Assembly: GCA_028289525.1 (NCBI GenBank)
Contig: JANQPJ010000239.1
Span: 1 to 33,352, forward strand
Direction: 5' to 3'
Source: Pirellulales bacterium
GTDB taxonomy: Bacteria > Planctomycetota > Planctomycetia > Pirellulales > JAGQOS01
DNA: 33,352 bases
Shown: piece after piece, positions 6,726 through 14,817 of the stretch
How the letters are laid out: each line of letters opens with the position of its first letter
How positions within the stretch are numbered: the first letter of the stretch is position 1
The notes under the pieces: generated by a model
What the model was told of the DNA's origin: nothing
Seen by the model: only the letters and a program-made list of their open reading frames with translations
Databases searched by the model: none
Translations under genes and position numbers: made by a program

Positions 6726-7613
6726 ATGAAGCCCAGCTCATCCGACCCTCGTTCATTCGACGAACTTCTTCCCCAGATCCGCCAAAAGCGTCTCCAAACG
6801 CCGGAGAGGCTTTCAGGCATCGTGCGCACTCTGGTACGGTTTCACGATCCACTGGCGCGATTTCTGGTGCGGACGCGAGTCAGCGCCATCCAACTGACGG
6901 TCGTTTGGATGTTGGTGTCGCTAGTGTCATTTGCGGTCTCTGCCTATGGAACTCCGTGGACCTTTGTGCTGGGCGCGCTGTTGCTCTATGCGGCTATTAT
7001 CATTGACCTGTGCGACGGCGAAGTGGGCCGCTATCGGGCATTGTCGATGACGCCGATTGAAGATCTGACGACCTTTGTCAACGGGCTCTACTTGGATCGA
7101 GTGTTTCATTTCATTTCGAGTCAGCTGTGGCCCATCGCACTTGCTTTTGGACTCTATCAGATGCATGGTCGCCCTTGGGCTCTGGTGGCCTGCGTGCCCT
7201 GGCTCTTGTCAATCAACATTCATCGCCTGAAGCCCTATTTGGAAGGCTATTTGGTCAACCAATTTCGCGAGCGGATTCAGGCACTAGCAGCCGACGACCG
7301 ACTGCACGGCTTGCCCGACCGAGAACACATCAACGACTGGCTAATCGTTCGCACGTTTTGGTACTTGAGCACGTTAATCCGTAACGGCAAGCGGACCAAT
7401 TTTGTGGTTCTTGTAGCCGCCCTGGCAGATTGTGCGATTTGGTGGAGTTGGGAGCCTGCGGCGGCTCAGGTGTTGCACGTGACCTTTCTTGGCCTGGGGA
7501 TGGCCGCGTTGGTGATCGAAGCGTTTACGGTTTTTGGCAACGTGTTTGTGGGGACGCTGGTGCGTCGGGTATGTGCGGTGTCGCTGCCTGACGGTTGGGA
7601 CCAGCGCAAGTAA
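6726..7613 (+). CDS. CDP-alcohol phosphatidyltransferase-like membrane enzyme (atypical motif)
   Basis: A 295-residue protein with several membrane helices (about 54-74, 79-96, 130-150, 158-172, 225-245 and 250-275). The CDP-alcohol phosphotransferase motif is partly kept: Asp94-x2-Asp97-Gly98-x2-Gly101-Arg102 and later Gly120-x3-Asp124. Three departures are visible: Ala to Gly at 101, about 17 residues instead of 8 between Arg102 and Gly120, and His128 in place of the last Asp. The family joins a CDP-linked alcohol to a second alcohol within the membrane, so this enzyme may attach a polyol phosphate to lipid or polysaccharide. ATG at 6726 has AAGGG just upstream; an upstream start at 6432 would translate a repeat. 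The next gene begins 18 bases on. Confidence 0.72.
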   Translation: MKPSSSDPRSFDELLPQIRQKRLQTPERLSGIVRTLVRFHDPLARFLVRTRVSAIQLTVVWMLVSLVSFAVSAYGTPWTFVLGALLLYAAIIIDLCDGEVGRYRALSMTPIEDLTTFVNGLYLDRVFHFISSQLWPIALAFGLYQMHGRPWALVACVPWLLSINIHRLKPYLEGYLVNQFRERIQALAADDRLHGLPDREHINDWLIVRTFWYLSTLIRNGKRTNFVVLVAALADCAIWWSWEPAAAQVLHVTFLGLGMAALVIEAFTVFGNVFVGTLVRRVCAVSLPDGWDQRK

Positions 7614-7631
7614 GACCTGCTTGAAGGGGGC

Positions 7632-8738
7632 ATGAATTCGGTGAAGAAAGCCAAACGCTGGCTCATCGAGCGGCTGATCGACGTTTATCACTACGTGTTG
7701 ATTTTTCCGCTGGTTCGGCGGCGCAACCAACTAGACGCCTACACGGTGATATTGCCGGTCATTCCCGAGTTTTACGCGGTGACCGAGTATAATCTACGTT
7801 TTCTCTCGCGCTGTGATTTGTCGAATTGTCACGAAGTGATCGTGATTACCGACTCGCATAAGCATCACGCGGAAAACCGGCGGGTAGTGGCCCGCTATGC
7901 CGACAAAATGAACATTCGGCTGGTCGTCCAGCCGTTTTACCGGCGGCTATTGATGAAAATCCAACGCCGATCGTTCGTCGTCCATACAATGAACTTTATT
8001 ACGGCCATCAAAGAGTCGCGAACCAAGTATGTCTATCTGCACGACGGCGATTTTTTCCTGACGGACGGAGGACACATCGAGCGGATTTTTGCAGAGGGCC
8101 GCCGCGACAAGCTCGATATGCTTTCGACCTATTCGCGACCCTATTCCGACTATGGGTATGCCGACGAGAGTATTGTCTTTCCGGCCACGTTCGAGTTGTT
8201 GATACGCCGCGATTTTATGACCTCGAGCCCGGCCTACAAGATTTTTGCCGGCGAGGTAAACGGTAAATGGCACGGCAATTTTACGAATTATTTTCTCACC
8301 GTGCGGAATGACCGCTGTCGCATGCTCGACACGCCAGGCGGCGACCCTCGGTTCATTGACGACGACGCCGACCGCCTAGGGCCTGACGACCCGATCCCGG
8401 TGGGCCTGCATTTCAAGCATTTGTTCGAGCGTTATTGGAAGTTCCGCGACCAGGGCACTTCGTTCGACGACGGCAAATACACGATGTTCTTTCTCTACAT
8501 GATGACGGTGGCCAATCCAGATTGCGAGCACCAATATTTCCCCAGTATGGATGTCTATTTGAAAAGTGTGAAGCCGGTTTACCGGTCAAACTACTACGGG
8601 GCCTTCGAGCGATATTTTCTGCAATTTATCGCACACGACGCGCTCTCCGACAAGGAACGCGAGATGATGCGGCAAGGGTTTGAGCAACTTCAGGAGGCAA
8701 TCTTGCAAAATGAAAAATCCACTGTGGCGATCAACTAG
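7632..8738 (+). CDS. Probable GT-A-type glycosyltransferase, unrecognised family
   Basis: A 368-residue protein without a signal peptide. Residues about 36-150 look like a nucleotide-sugar-binding GT-A core: AYTVILPVIPEF, then EVIVITDSH and KYVYLHDGDFFLTDGG. The last holds a DxD-like Asp138-Gly-Asp140 at the end of a beta strand. The second half is rich in aromatic and charged residues (VGLHFKHLFERYWKFRDQG) and could bind an acceptor. AAGGGGG lies right before the ATG at 7632, one of the best Shine-Dalgarno sites here. It probably forms a unit with the CDP-alcohol enzyme 18 bases upstream. Its TAG stop (8736-8738) is the first triplet of the 94-bp repeat that follows. Confidence 0.65.
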   Translation: MNSVKKAKRWLIERLIDVYHYVLIFPLVRRRNQLDAYTVILPVIPEFYAVTEYNLRFLSRCDLSNCHEVIVITDSHKHHAENRRVVARYADKMNIRLVVQPFYRRLLMKIQRRSFVVHTMNFITAIKESRTKYVYLHDGDFFLTDGGHIERIFAEGRRDKLDMLSTYSRPYSDYGYADESIVFPATFELLIRRDFMTSSPAYKIFAGEVNGKWHGNFTNYFLTVRNDRCRMLDTPGGDPRFIDDDADRLGPDDPIPVGLHFKHLFERYWKFRDQGTSFDDGKYTMFFLYMMTVANPDCEHQYFPSMDVYLKSVKPVYRSNYYGAFERYFLQFIAHDALSDKEREMMRQGFEQLQEAILQNEKSTVAIN

Positions 8739-8829
8739 AGCGAGTCGCTCTTGACCGTAGCGGACGACACCTAGTTTTCGCCGAGGTTTTCGGACGAAAT
8801 ACGACTACGAATGATCCGAAATTGCTCTA
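8736..8829 (+). repeat. 94-bp dispersed repeat, copy B
   Basis: It runs from TAGAGCGA to TTGCTCTA (8-bp inverted ends with one mismatch) and begins with the hairpin AGAGCGA-G-TCGCTCT. By eye it differs from copy C (33258-33351) at about 9 of 94 positions. Its first three bases are the stop codon of the preceding gene. No coding potential is seen; it looks like a small non-autonomous mobile or structural element. Confidence 0.85.
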
Positions 8830-8895
8830 AAAACCAATCACTAAAAACGAATAACTAATAAACACACGCCTTTGCTTACGGAACGGAAATGATTT

Positions 8896-9765
8896 ATGAC
8901 ACCATCTTCGAATCATGCGACTGAAAAGGTTCGTTGGAAATCGCACTGGGGTGAGGTTGCCCGAGCTGTGAAGCGAGCGATCGTTTCACGTCGCGAAGCC
9001 ACGTTTGTCGGCAAACAATATCGGCTCGCCTATGAAACTCGGCACGTCCGGGAACGGGTTGACTATCGCTTCTTGAAAGAATGTGCCCGTGATAAACAGT
9101 GTGTGATGGACGTCGGCGCGAACGTTGGCGTTACGTCGTTGATTATGTCTGATGCGATTGCCGGGGGCGGAAAGATCTATGCCATCGAGCCATCCGAGGC
9201 TTCGTGCCTCATCGTGCGCGAAAACGTGCTGCTGAACAACGTGGGCAATTCAATCGAGGTGATCAATGCGATCGTCGCCGAGCGGTCCGGCTTGCCGATC
9301 GAGTATCACTGGGATCTAGTTTCATCCCGGGCGTCGATTATGATGGAGCCGCCCTCAGGCATGTCGATCCCGTTGAGCAAAGTGAGCGTTTCGCTCGACG
9401 ACCTGGTCGAGTCGCTCGAGATTCGACCCGACCTGATCAAAATCGACGTGGAAGGCGCTGAGGGCCGCGTGATTGGCGGTCTCGGGCGAGTGCTGCAAGA
9501 AATTCGCCCCATGACGATTGTCGAACTGCATGCCTGGCAGGGAATGACAATCGCGCAGAACGCAGCGGGGATTTTGGAAAATGCTCAGGCGGCCAATTAT
9601 CGCATGACCGACCTGCGGACCAAAAAAGTGGTTGAAGACCCGGCCGTGTTTGGCGATTTGGCTGCCTCGACCGATCAAGTGCAGTCGCGCGTGTGGGTGT
9701 TGCTGTTGCCGGAAGAGATGCCGATGCCAGGCTGGATCGAAGAGTTTGATACGGTGAACTTGTAG
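8896..9765 (+). CDS. FkbM-family SAM-dependent methyltransferase
   Basis: A 289-residue cytosolic methyltransferase. The SAM-binding motif is CVMDVGANVGVTS at about 69-81, followed by KIYAIEPSEAS with its acidic ribose-binding residue. LIKIDVEGAEGRVIGG, typical of FkbM proteins, lies at about 181-196, and TIVELHAWQ closes the Rossmann sheet. FkbM enzymes often O-methylate sugars, and surface-glycan clusters commonly carry one. ATG at 8896 is used; GGAA lies upstream. Spacers of 157 and 64 bases flank it, so it may be transcribed separately. Confidence 0.88.
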   Translation: MTPSSNHATEKVRWKSHWGEVARAVKRAIVSRREATFVGKQYRLAYETRHVRERVDYRFLKECARDKQCVMDVGANVGVTSLIMSDAIAGGGKIYAIEPSEASCLIVRENVLLNNVGNSIEVINAIVAERSGLPIEYHWDLVSSRASIMMEPPSGMSIPLSKVSVSLDDLVESLEIRPDLIKIDVEGAEGRVIGGLGRVLQEIRPMTIVELHAWQGMTIAQNAAGILENAQAANYRMTDLRTKKVVEDPAVFGDLAASTDQVQSRVWVLLLPEEMPMPGWIEEFDTVNL

Positions 9766-9829
9766 AGAAGTTTGACGTGTGGTTGAGGTTCAAAGTGAAC
9801 CGTGGGGTTTGCTCCTCGAAGGATAGTTT

Positions 9830-10882
9830 TTGAACTGGTTGTCAAGCGATTTGAGTCCTGCCTTGTTAGAACGGTTGTCGATCGAGCATGTAGACGAATC
9901 GGCCTATGAAGCCGACTTGTTGGGCGCATGGATTGAACAGCACGCGGCGACGTTGCGTCATGGCCAGCCGCCTCAAGGAGAGTTGGCGTTTCAATGCCGC
10001 GTTATTCAGACGGATCGCAACGTGGTTTGGCGAGTGCGAGGCACTCTGGATTGGTATCTCAAAATGCCTAGTAGTGGCGACTCAGAAGCGATTGCCCGCG
10101 AGATCATCGGGGCTCAAGTGGTCGATGGCGCCTTGACTGCGCATGATGAATATTGCCATCCTGGGGCGGTTCGCGCCTCGCTCGATCCAGCCTATCTGCT
10201 AGTTCAGCAAGTGCCAGGCCGCCCGATTCACCAACAATTGTATCGCGCTAGTTTGATGCCTTGGGGGGGCCGCAGGGAACAAGTGGTGGCTGGCTTTACC
10301 AGCCTTGGATGCGTGTTGGCAGCCATGCATCGGTGGCCGACCGAATGGGCGATTCAGCCAGCGAATCGTCCTATTCGGCCAGTGTTGGAAGCATTAGCTG
10401 CAACGCATGATACACGTGATCGAACTGCAGTAGCGATCAACCGCTGGATACAGCGTTTGCCGGCCGAGGATGGATCGGCGTGTGTATTGCACGGCAACCT
10501 CAAGATGGAAAATATTTTGCTGAATAATCGGCGCGTCTGTTTGATCGACTTTGAAAATTCTGGTTTGGGCACTGCCGAGGAAGATTTGTCTTGGGTGCTC
10601 AGTCAATTGGCCTTGGTGCAGACCGTCCGGCTTTTGCCCAAAGCGCTGGCCAGCCAGGCAGCGCGAGCCTTGTTGGCCGGTTATCGGTCCGGGGGAGACT
10701 TGGTCGACGAGCGGCTGCAGCAAGCCGTGGCGATGCGGGTAGCCCGATACTATTTAGAAATGACGGCTGGCAAATTCGGCTGGCCTCGGATCGCGGGTTT
10801 CCCGGTCGTGCTTGACCGTGTAGTCACTTTAGTAAACGAACTGCTGCAAGGGCAGGGGATTGGCGTGGTGAAGACGATATGA
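9830..10882 (+). CDS. APH-fold phosphotransferase-like protein with Asn in the catalytic loop
   Basis: A 350-residue protein with the aminoglycoside-phosphotransferase (kinase) fold. A candidate ATP-binding Lys78 lies in WYLKM and a helix-C-like Glu in AIAREII. The catalytic loop HGNLKMENIL is at 221-230 and the metal-binding IDFEN at 239-243. The family norm is HGDxxxxN, but here the catalytic Asp is Asn223 (codon AAC at 10496-10498). Asn228 and Asp240 are kept. It is therefore either a low-activity kinase or a pseudokinase that binds a ligand. The TTG start at 9830 is backed by GAAGG seven bases upstream. Its stop overlaps the next start by four bases (ATGA), so it is translationally coupled to the GT-C transferase. 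Confidence 0.8.
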   Translation: MNWLSSDLSPALLERLSIEHVDESAYEADLLGAWIEQHAATLRHGQPPQGELAFQCRVIQTDRNVVWRVRGTLDWYLKMPSSGDSEAIAREIIGAQVVDGALTAHDEYCHPGAVRASLDPAYLLVQQVPGRPIHQQLYRASLMPWGGRREQVVAGFTSLGCVLAAMHRWPTEWAIQPANRPIRPVLEALAATHDTRDRTAVAINRWIQRLPAEDGSACVLHGNLKMENILLNNRRVCLIDFENSGLGTAEEDLSWVLSQLALVQTVRLLPKALASQAARALLAGYRSGGDLVDERLQQAVAMRVARYYLEMTAGKFGWPRIAGFPVVLDRVVTLVNELLQGQGIGVVKTI

Positions 10883-12654
10883 AAGCAACTTCGGAAACAA
10901 CCGGTGAGCAACACGGTATAGCTGATGCGTGTACAGAATGCCGTTGGCGTCGTCTGATGCGTCTATTGCCGGCACTGCTGATCTATGGCGTGGTGGTGGC
11001 GACTGGATTGCGGGGGATCGACTATGGTTTCCATGCCGACGAAAAAGGTAAAAACATCAAATACTTAACCCGGATGGTGGCGACCGAAACCTTGCTGCCA
11101 GAGGACTACATTTATCCGAGTGTGATCTATTGGGTTGGTTTAGCAGCCTTAACGCCCGACGTTGCTTGGCTGTTTGTAGATCATCCACCGGAAGGCCGTG
11201 TGTCTCATTTGACGTCGATCGTTGATAGCGACGCATTTCAATTGCGAATGCGCAGTCTGTTTTTAATGATCGCCTGTTTAGCGGTCATTTGGGTTTATCT
11301 AATCGTCTTGCTATGGCGCAAGTCCGTGTGGGAAGCGTCGGTGGCCTCCGCGGCGCTAGGATGGTCGTGGGAATTTGCCTATCATGCGAGATTCATTGCG
11401 CCTGATTGCTTGGTGGTGCAGTTTGGGGCATTGACTTTGCTGTGTTGCATGTTGGCCCACTTGCGTGGTTCGCAGGCTTGGTTATATGCCGCAGCAGTGG
11501 CGGCTGGTTTGACGACAGGCACAAAGTACCCGGCCGGTTTGTTATTGCTTCCTGTAATGGTGGCTGCGCATTGGGCTTGCCCAGCTGGAGCCGACTTGAA
11601 AGCTCGAGCCATGGCGATTGGTAAGTTGCTCGCGGCTTTTGCGATTGCGTTTCTGATGTCGACGCCAGGGATGCTCTTGCGGCCGACCTATTTCTTGCAT
11701 TCGGTCCATTATGTGATGACCTGTTATAGTGAAGGTTGGTACAACTACACGGTCGCTGGTTTCGGCGACCATGTCGGCAAGCTGGGGACTTATCTGACCG
11801 GCGTACTCTTTTCGCCTTTTCCGCCGATTGCCTATGCCGTCTTTGGGTTCGCCATGTTGGGTTTGCTGGCCTTGGCGCGTGAATCGTGGCGCACGGCGAT
11901 GGTTTTCTTGATTTTTCCCGTCATCTATTTTTTGTATTTTGGTACCCAGCGGGCGATGTTGATTCGTAATATGTTGGTGTTGATGCCGTTTCTGTCAGTG
12001 TTGGCCGCGCGAGGGGCAGTGGTTACTGCAGGTTGGTTGTCAGGCATCATGGCGTCGATCGCACCAGGGCGAGTTGTGCAAGGTGGTTTTGCCTTGTTGT
12101 TAGCAGTTGGCCTGGCGATCAATGCTGGTTGGTTGGTCTATGCCGCTGAGACCATTGCCGATCGAGTGGCGCGTGGACCGCAACACCAACGCACGCCATA
12201 TGAAACGTTGATGCAACAGCATGACGAAGTATTTCTCGATCAATTGCACACGCATATGGGGGCGAAGAGCAATTTAAAGTTTGCTTTGTCGCCACGAATT
12301 CGGGCAGCACTAATCAGCAAAAAGTTATTGGCACCCGATGCTCCCCAAGTATCGCCTGACCAAGCAGACTATGTGGTGTTCTTCCGTCGGGAAGGCGTGC
12401 ATCGGCGTAGTTGGCCTACCCACCTCCCGAGGCTTTACGCCAAACAATTTGGTCCTTATGAGGTCAATTTGAACTACTATTCCAGTTGGCAGGGCGACGA
12501 CCGTATTTTGTTGATGGAGCCAGAACTGGCCAGGCAGGTTGGGCAGCTTGGTGCGATTTGGGGAAAGGAATATGGCCGCGTGTTGCCGCCCTTCTTAAAA
12601 AATGGCGTGCGTCGGACAAAGGCCACTTCGTCTTCGGTTCAATCAAAAGGCTAG
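10879..12654 (+). CDS. GT-C (PMT/ArnT-like) polytopic glycosyltransferase
   Basis: A 591-residue integral membrane protein with about ten or more hydrophobic helices (from about 27 to 430) and a soluble C-terminal part (about 430-591). The first extracytoplasmic loop has DYGFHADEKGKN with Asp54-Glu55, matching the acidic catalytic motif of GT-C enzymes that use polyprenyl-phosphate sugars. It should transfer a sugar from a lipid carrier on the outer face of the membrane. The ATG overlaps the upstream stop (10879-10882). The specific substrate cannot be read from sequence. Confidence 0.8.
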   Translation: MKATSETTGEQHGIADACTECRWRRLMRLLPALLIYGVVVATGLRGIDYGFHADEKGKNIKYLTRMVATETLLPEDYIYPSVIYWVGLAALTPDVAWLFVDHPPEGRVSHLTSIVDSDAFQLRMRSLFLMIACLAVIWVYLIVLLWRKSVWEASVASAALGWSWEFAYHARFIAPDCLVVQFGALTLLCCMLAHLRGSQAWLYAAAVAAGLTTGTKYPAGLLLLPVMVAAHWACPAGADLKARAMAIGKLLAAFAIAFLMSTPGMLLRPTYFLHSVHYVMTCYSEGWYNYTVAGFGDHVGKLGTYLTGVLFSPFPPIAYAVFGFAMLGLLALARESWRTAMVFLIFPVIYFLYFGTQRAMLIRNMLVLMPFLSVLAARGAVVTAGWLSGIMASIAPGRVVQGGFALLLAVGLAINAGWLVYAAETIADRVARGPQHQRTPYETLMQQHDEVFLDQLHTHMGAKSNLKFALSPRIRAALISKKLLAPDAPQVSPDQADYVVFFRREGVHRRSWPTHLPRLYAKQFGPYEVNLNYYSSWQGDDRILLMEPELARQVGQLGAIWGKEYGRVLPPFLKNGVRRTKATSSSVQSKG

Positions 12655-12660
12655 TTCTTG

Positions 12661-14034
12661 ATGACAGACACGATGTTGAAAGATAACACATCGGGGGCTG
12701 ACCCTGCCGTTGGCATGCCGCGTTGGAAGCGATATTTTTATCGGTTGGTTGGCGCTGAAATCTCGGCCACTTCGCGATATTACGATCGTCTGATCCAACT
12801 TCAGCCGTTGAAGTACGATCAGGGCTATTTGCTTGAACAGGTTGAGACGCCGAGCAAAGAAGCGTATGACAATGTCGAGGCGATGCCTGACTTGAGCGAC
12901 GAAAAAGATGCTCGCACAATGGTCTTGTTGAACGGGAACTTCAATTTTTCCCACAACCTTCAGGTTATGCTGGCCGACATCAAGGCGAAGCTAAGCCGCA
13001 CGTCGCGCGTAGCAGTTGTGGTGTACAATCCCTATTGGTCGTGGATTTATAAATTGGCCAGCAAGCTCGGCCTGCGTGATGGCAAAGCTCCCACGACGTT
13101 TGTGACTCAACACGATCTCAACGTCATCTGTCGATTGGCCGGCTTTGAAGTTGTCCGGATGCGGCCATCAGGTTATCTTCCAGCGGGGTTGTTTGGCCTG
13201 GGGACGCTCATTAACCGTTTGCTCCCCACCATCCCAGTGCTTAAATGGATCGGTTATGTTGGTGTGGTTGTGTTGCGTCCAATCATTCCAGACAAAGGAA
13301 CTCCTTCGGTCTCTATTGTGATTCCGGCTCGCAATGAAAAAGGGAATATCGAGGACGCTTTACGGCGTTTACCTGATCTACGAGGCGCGGAGATCGAAGT
13401 CATTTTTGTCGAGGGCAATTCGTCGGACGACACCTGGGCTGAGATTCAACGCGTTTTGCCTCTCTACAAAGATCGCTATCGGTTGGCCGCTTACCAGCAG
13501 CCAGGCAAGGGTAAAAATGATGCGGTGCGCGTTGGGTTCGCGAATGCGACTGCCGATTTGTTGGTGATTTTAGACGCTGATTTGACGATGCCACCCGAGA
13601 TGTTGACCTGGTTTTACGACGCGTATACCAGCGGCCTGGGAGATTTTATCAACGGGAATCGTCTGCTCTATCAGATGGAAGGCGAGGCGATGCGTTTTCT
13701 CAATACCTTGGGGAATACCTTTTTTGCCAAGGCGCTGAGTAATGTGTTAGGGGTACGGATCGGCGATTCGTTGTGTGGCACCAAAGTTCTTTCACGCGTT
13801 GATTATGATCGGGTAGTGGCCTGGCGAGGCGATTTTGGAGATTTTGATCCGTTTGGAGATTTTGAATTGCTGTTTGCCGCTTCGGAACTCTGTTTAGGGG
13901 TGGTTGATGTGCCCATTCGCTACGCTGCGCGAACCTATGGATCGACCAACATCAATCGCTTTCAAGATGGTTGGTTGTTACTCAAAATGACCTTGACCGG
14001 ACTGTTTCGGATGAAAAGCGGAAAAGCCTCATGA
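12661..14034 (+). CDS. GT2 glycosyltransferase fused to a degenerate methyltransferase domain
   Basis: A 457-residue protein. Residues about 210-457 form a DPM1-like GT2 domain: SVSIVIPARNEKGNIEDAL (216-234), FVEGNSSDDTW, a DAD at 305-307 in LVILDADLTMPPE, and DSLCGTKVL. The N-terminal part (about 38-205) resembles the last two thirds of the methyltransferase domain found in bifunctional methyltransferase/GT2 proteins (for example WSWIYKLASKLGLRD and CRLAGFEVVRM). The SAM-binding glycine motif is missing, so methylation by this part is unlikely. ATG at 12661 has AAAAGG about 10 bases upstream. The stop overlaps the next start (ATGA), which encodes an intact methyltransferase. Confidence 0.85.
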   Translation: MTDTMLKDNTSGADPAVGMPRWKRYFYRLVGAEISATSRYYDRLIQLQPLKYDQGYLLEQVETPSKEAYDNVEAMPDLSDEKDARTMVLLNGNFNFSHNLQVMLADIKAKLSRTSRVAVVVYNPYWSWIYKLASKLGLRDGKAPTTFVTQHDLNVICRLAGFEVVRMRPSGYLPAGLFGLGTLINRLLPTIPVLKWIGYVGVVVLRPIIPDKGTPSVSIVIPARNEKGNIEDALRRLPDLRGAEIEVIFVEGNSSDDTWAEIQRVLPLYKDRYRLAAYQQPGKGKNDAVRVGFANATADLLVILDADLTMPPEMLTWFYDAYTSGLGDFINGNRLLYQMEGEAMRFLNTLGNTFFAKALSNVLGVRIGDSLCGTKVLSRVDYDRVVAWRGDFGDFDPFGDFELLFAASELCLGVVDVPIRYAARTYGSTNINRFQDGWLLLKMTLTGLFRMKSGKAS

Positions 14035-14786
14035 CCGACTCGGGTGTAACCCAACTGGACGATCCTGGTCGTGGCGCCGAACTTTCCGATATCCTGCGCC
14101 GCAAACCAGCACTACGCCGGCTCTATCAAGAGGTGTATGCCAAATATCACGCCTGTTTGGAACGGTGTCCGCGTGAGGGGATTGCCTTGGAGCTTGGGTC
14201 TGGAGGTGGGTTTGTTCAGGAAGTAATCCCTGAAATGGTAACCTCGGATGTTTTGGAATATGAAACGGTCGATCAGGTGGTCGACGCGATGAATATGCCT
14301 TTTGCAGACGATTCGCTCCGCATGATTTGTATGTTAAATGTGTTGCACCACATTCCCGATGTCGAGGCTTTTTTTCGCGAAGCCGACCGCTGCCTGTTGC
14401 CTGGTGGTCGTATTTTCATCGCGGATCAGTATCCTGGCTGGATTAGCACTTGGATCCTTCAGCACGCTCACCATGAACCCTTTCGCCCAGAGGCCTCGGA
14501 ATGGAAATTTGAGTCGACTGGCCCGTTGTCTGGAGCAAACGGAGCACTCGCCTGGATTGTGTTTCAACGTGATCTAGAAAAATTTCATCAGCGGTTTCCG
14601 CGTTTACGCATGACTGATTTTCAACCACATACGCCGTTGCGATACTGGCTATCAGGCGGGTTGAAGACATGGTCCTTGCTGCCTGACTGGGCGTTCCTAA
14701 TTGCGACTTTGGGGGATCGATTTCTGCTCGCGTGTTCACCACGATGGGGCAGTTTTCTCGACGTCGAAATCGTGAAAACAGAATAG
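14031..14786 (+). CDS. Class I SAM-dependent methyltransferase
   Basis: A 251-residue methyltransferase. Motif I is ALELGSGGG at 52-60. The downstream part follows the type-11 pattern: MNMPFADDSLRMICMLNVLHH then FFREADRCLLPGGRIFIADQ. The ATG at 14031 overlaps the stop of the preceding GT2 fusion by four bases; an upstream frame extension to 13971 lies inside that gene and is rejected. The pairing suggests that this enzyme supplies the activity lost from the GT2 fusion's N-terminus, or methylates the sugar that the GT2 adds. Substrate unknown. Confidence 0.85.
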   Translation: MTDSGVTQLDDPGRGAELSDILRRKPALRRLYQEVYAKYHACLERCPREGIALELGSGGGFVQEVIPEMVTSDVLEYETVDQVVDAMNMPFADDSLRMICMLNVLHHIPDVEAFFREADRCLLPGGRIFIADQYPGWISTWILQHAHHEPFRPEASEWKFESTGPLSGANGALAWIVFQRDLEKFHQRFPRLRMTDFQPHTPLRYWLSGGLKTWSLLPDWAFLIATLGDRFLLACSPRWGSFLDVEIVKTE

Positions 14787-14817
14787 CCGCCAACCACTGG
14801 TAACACCGGCCAACACG

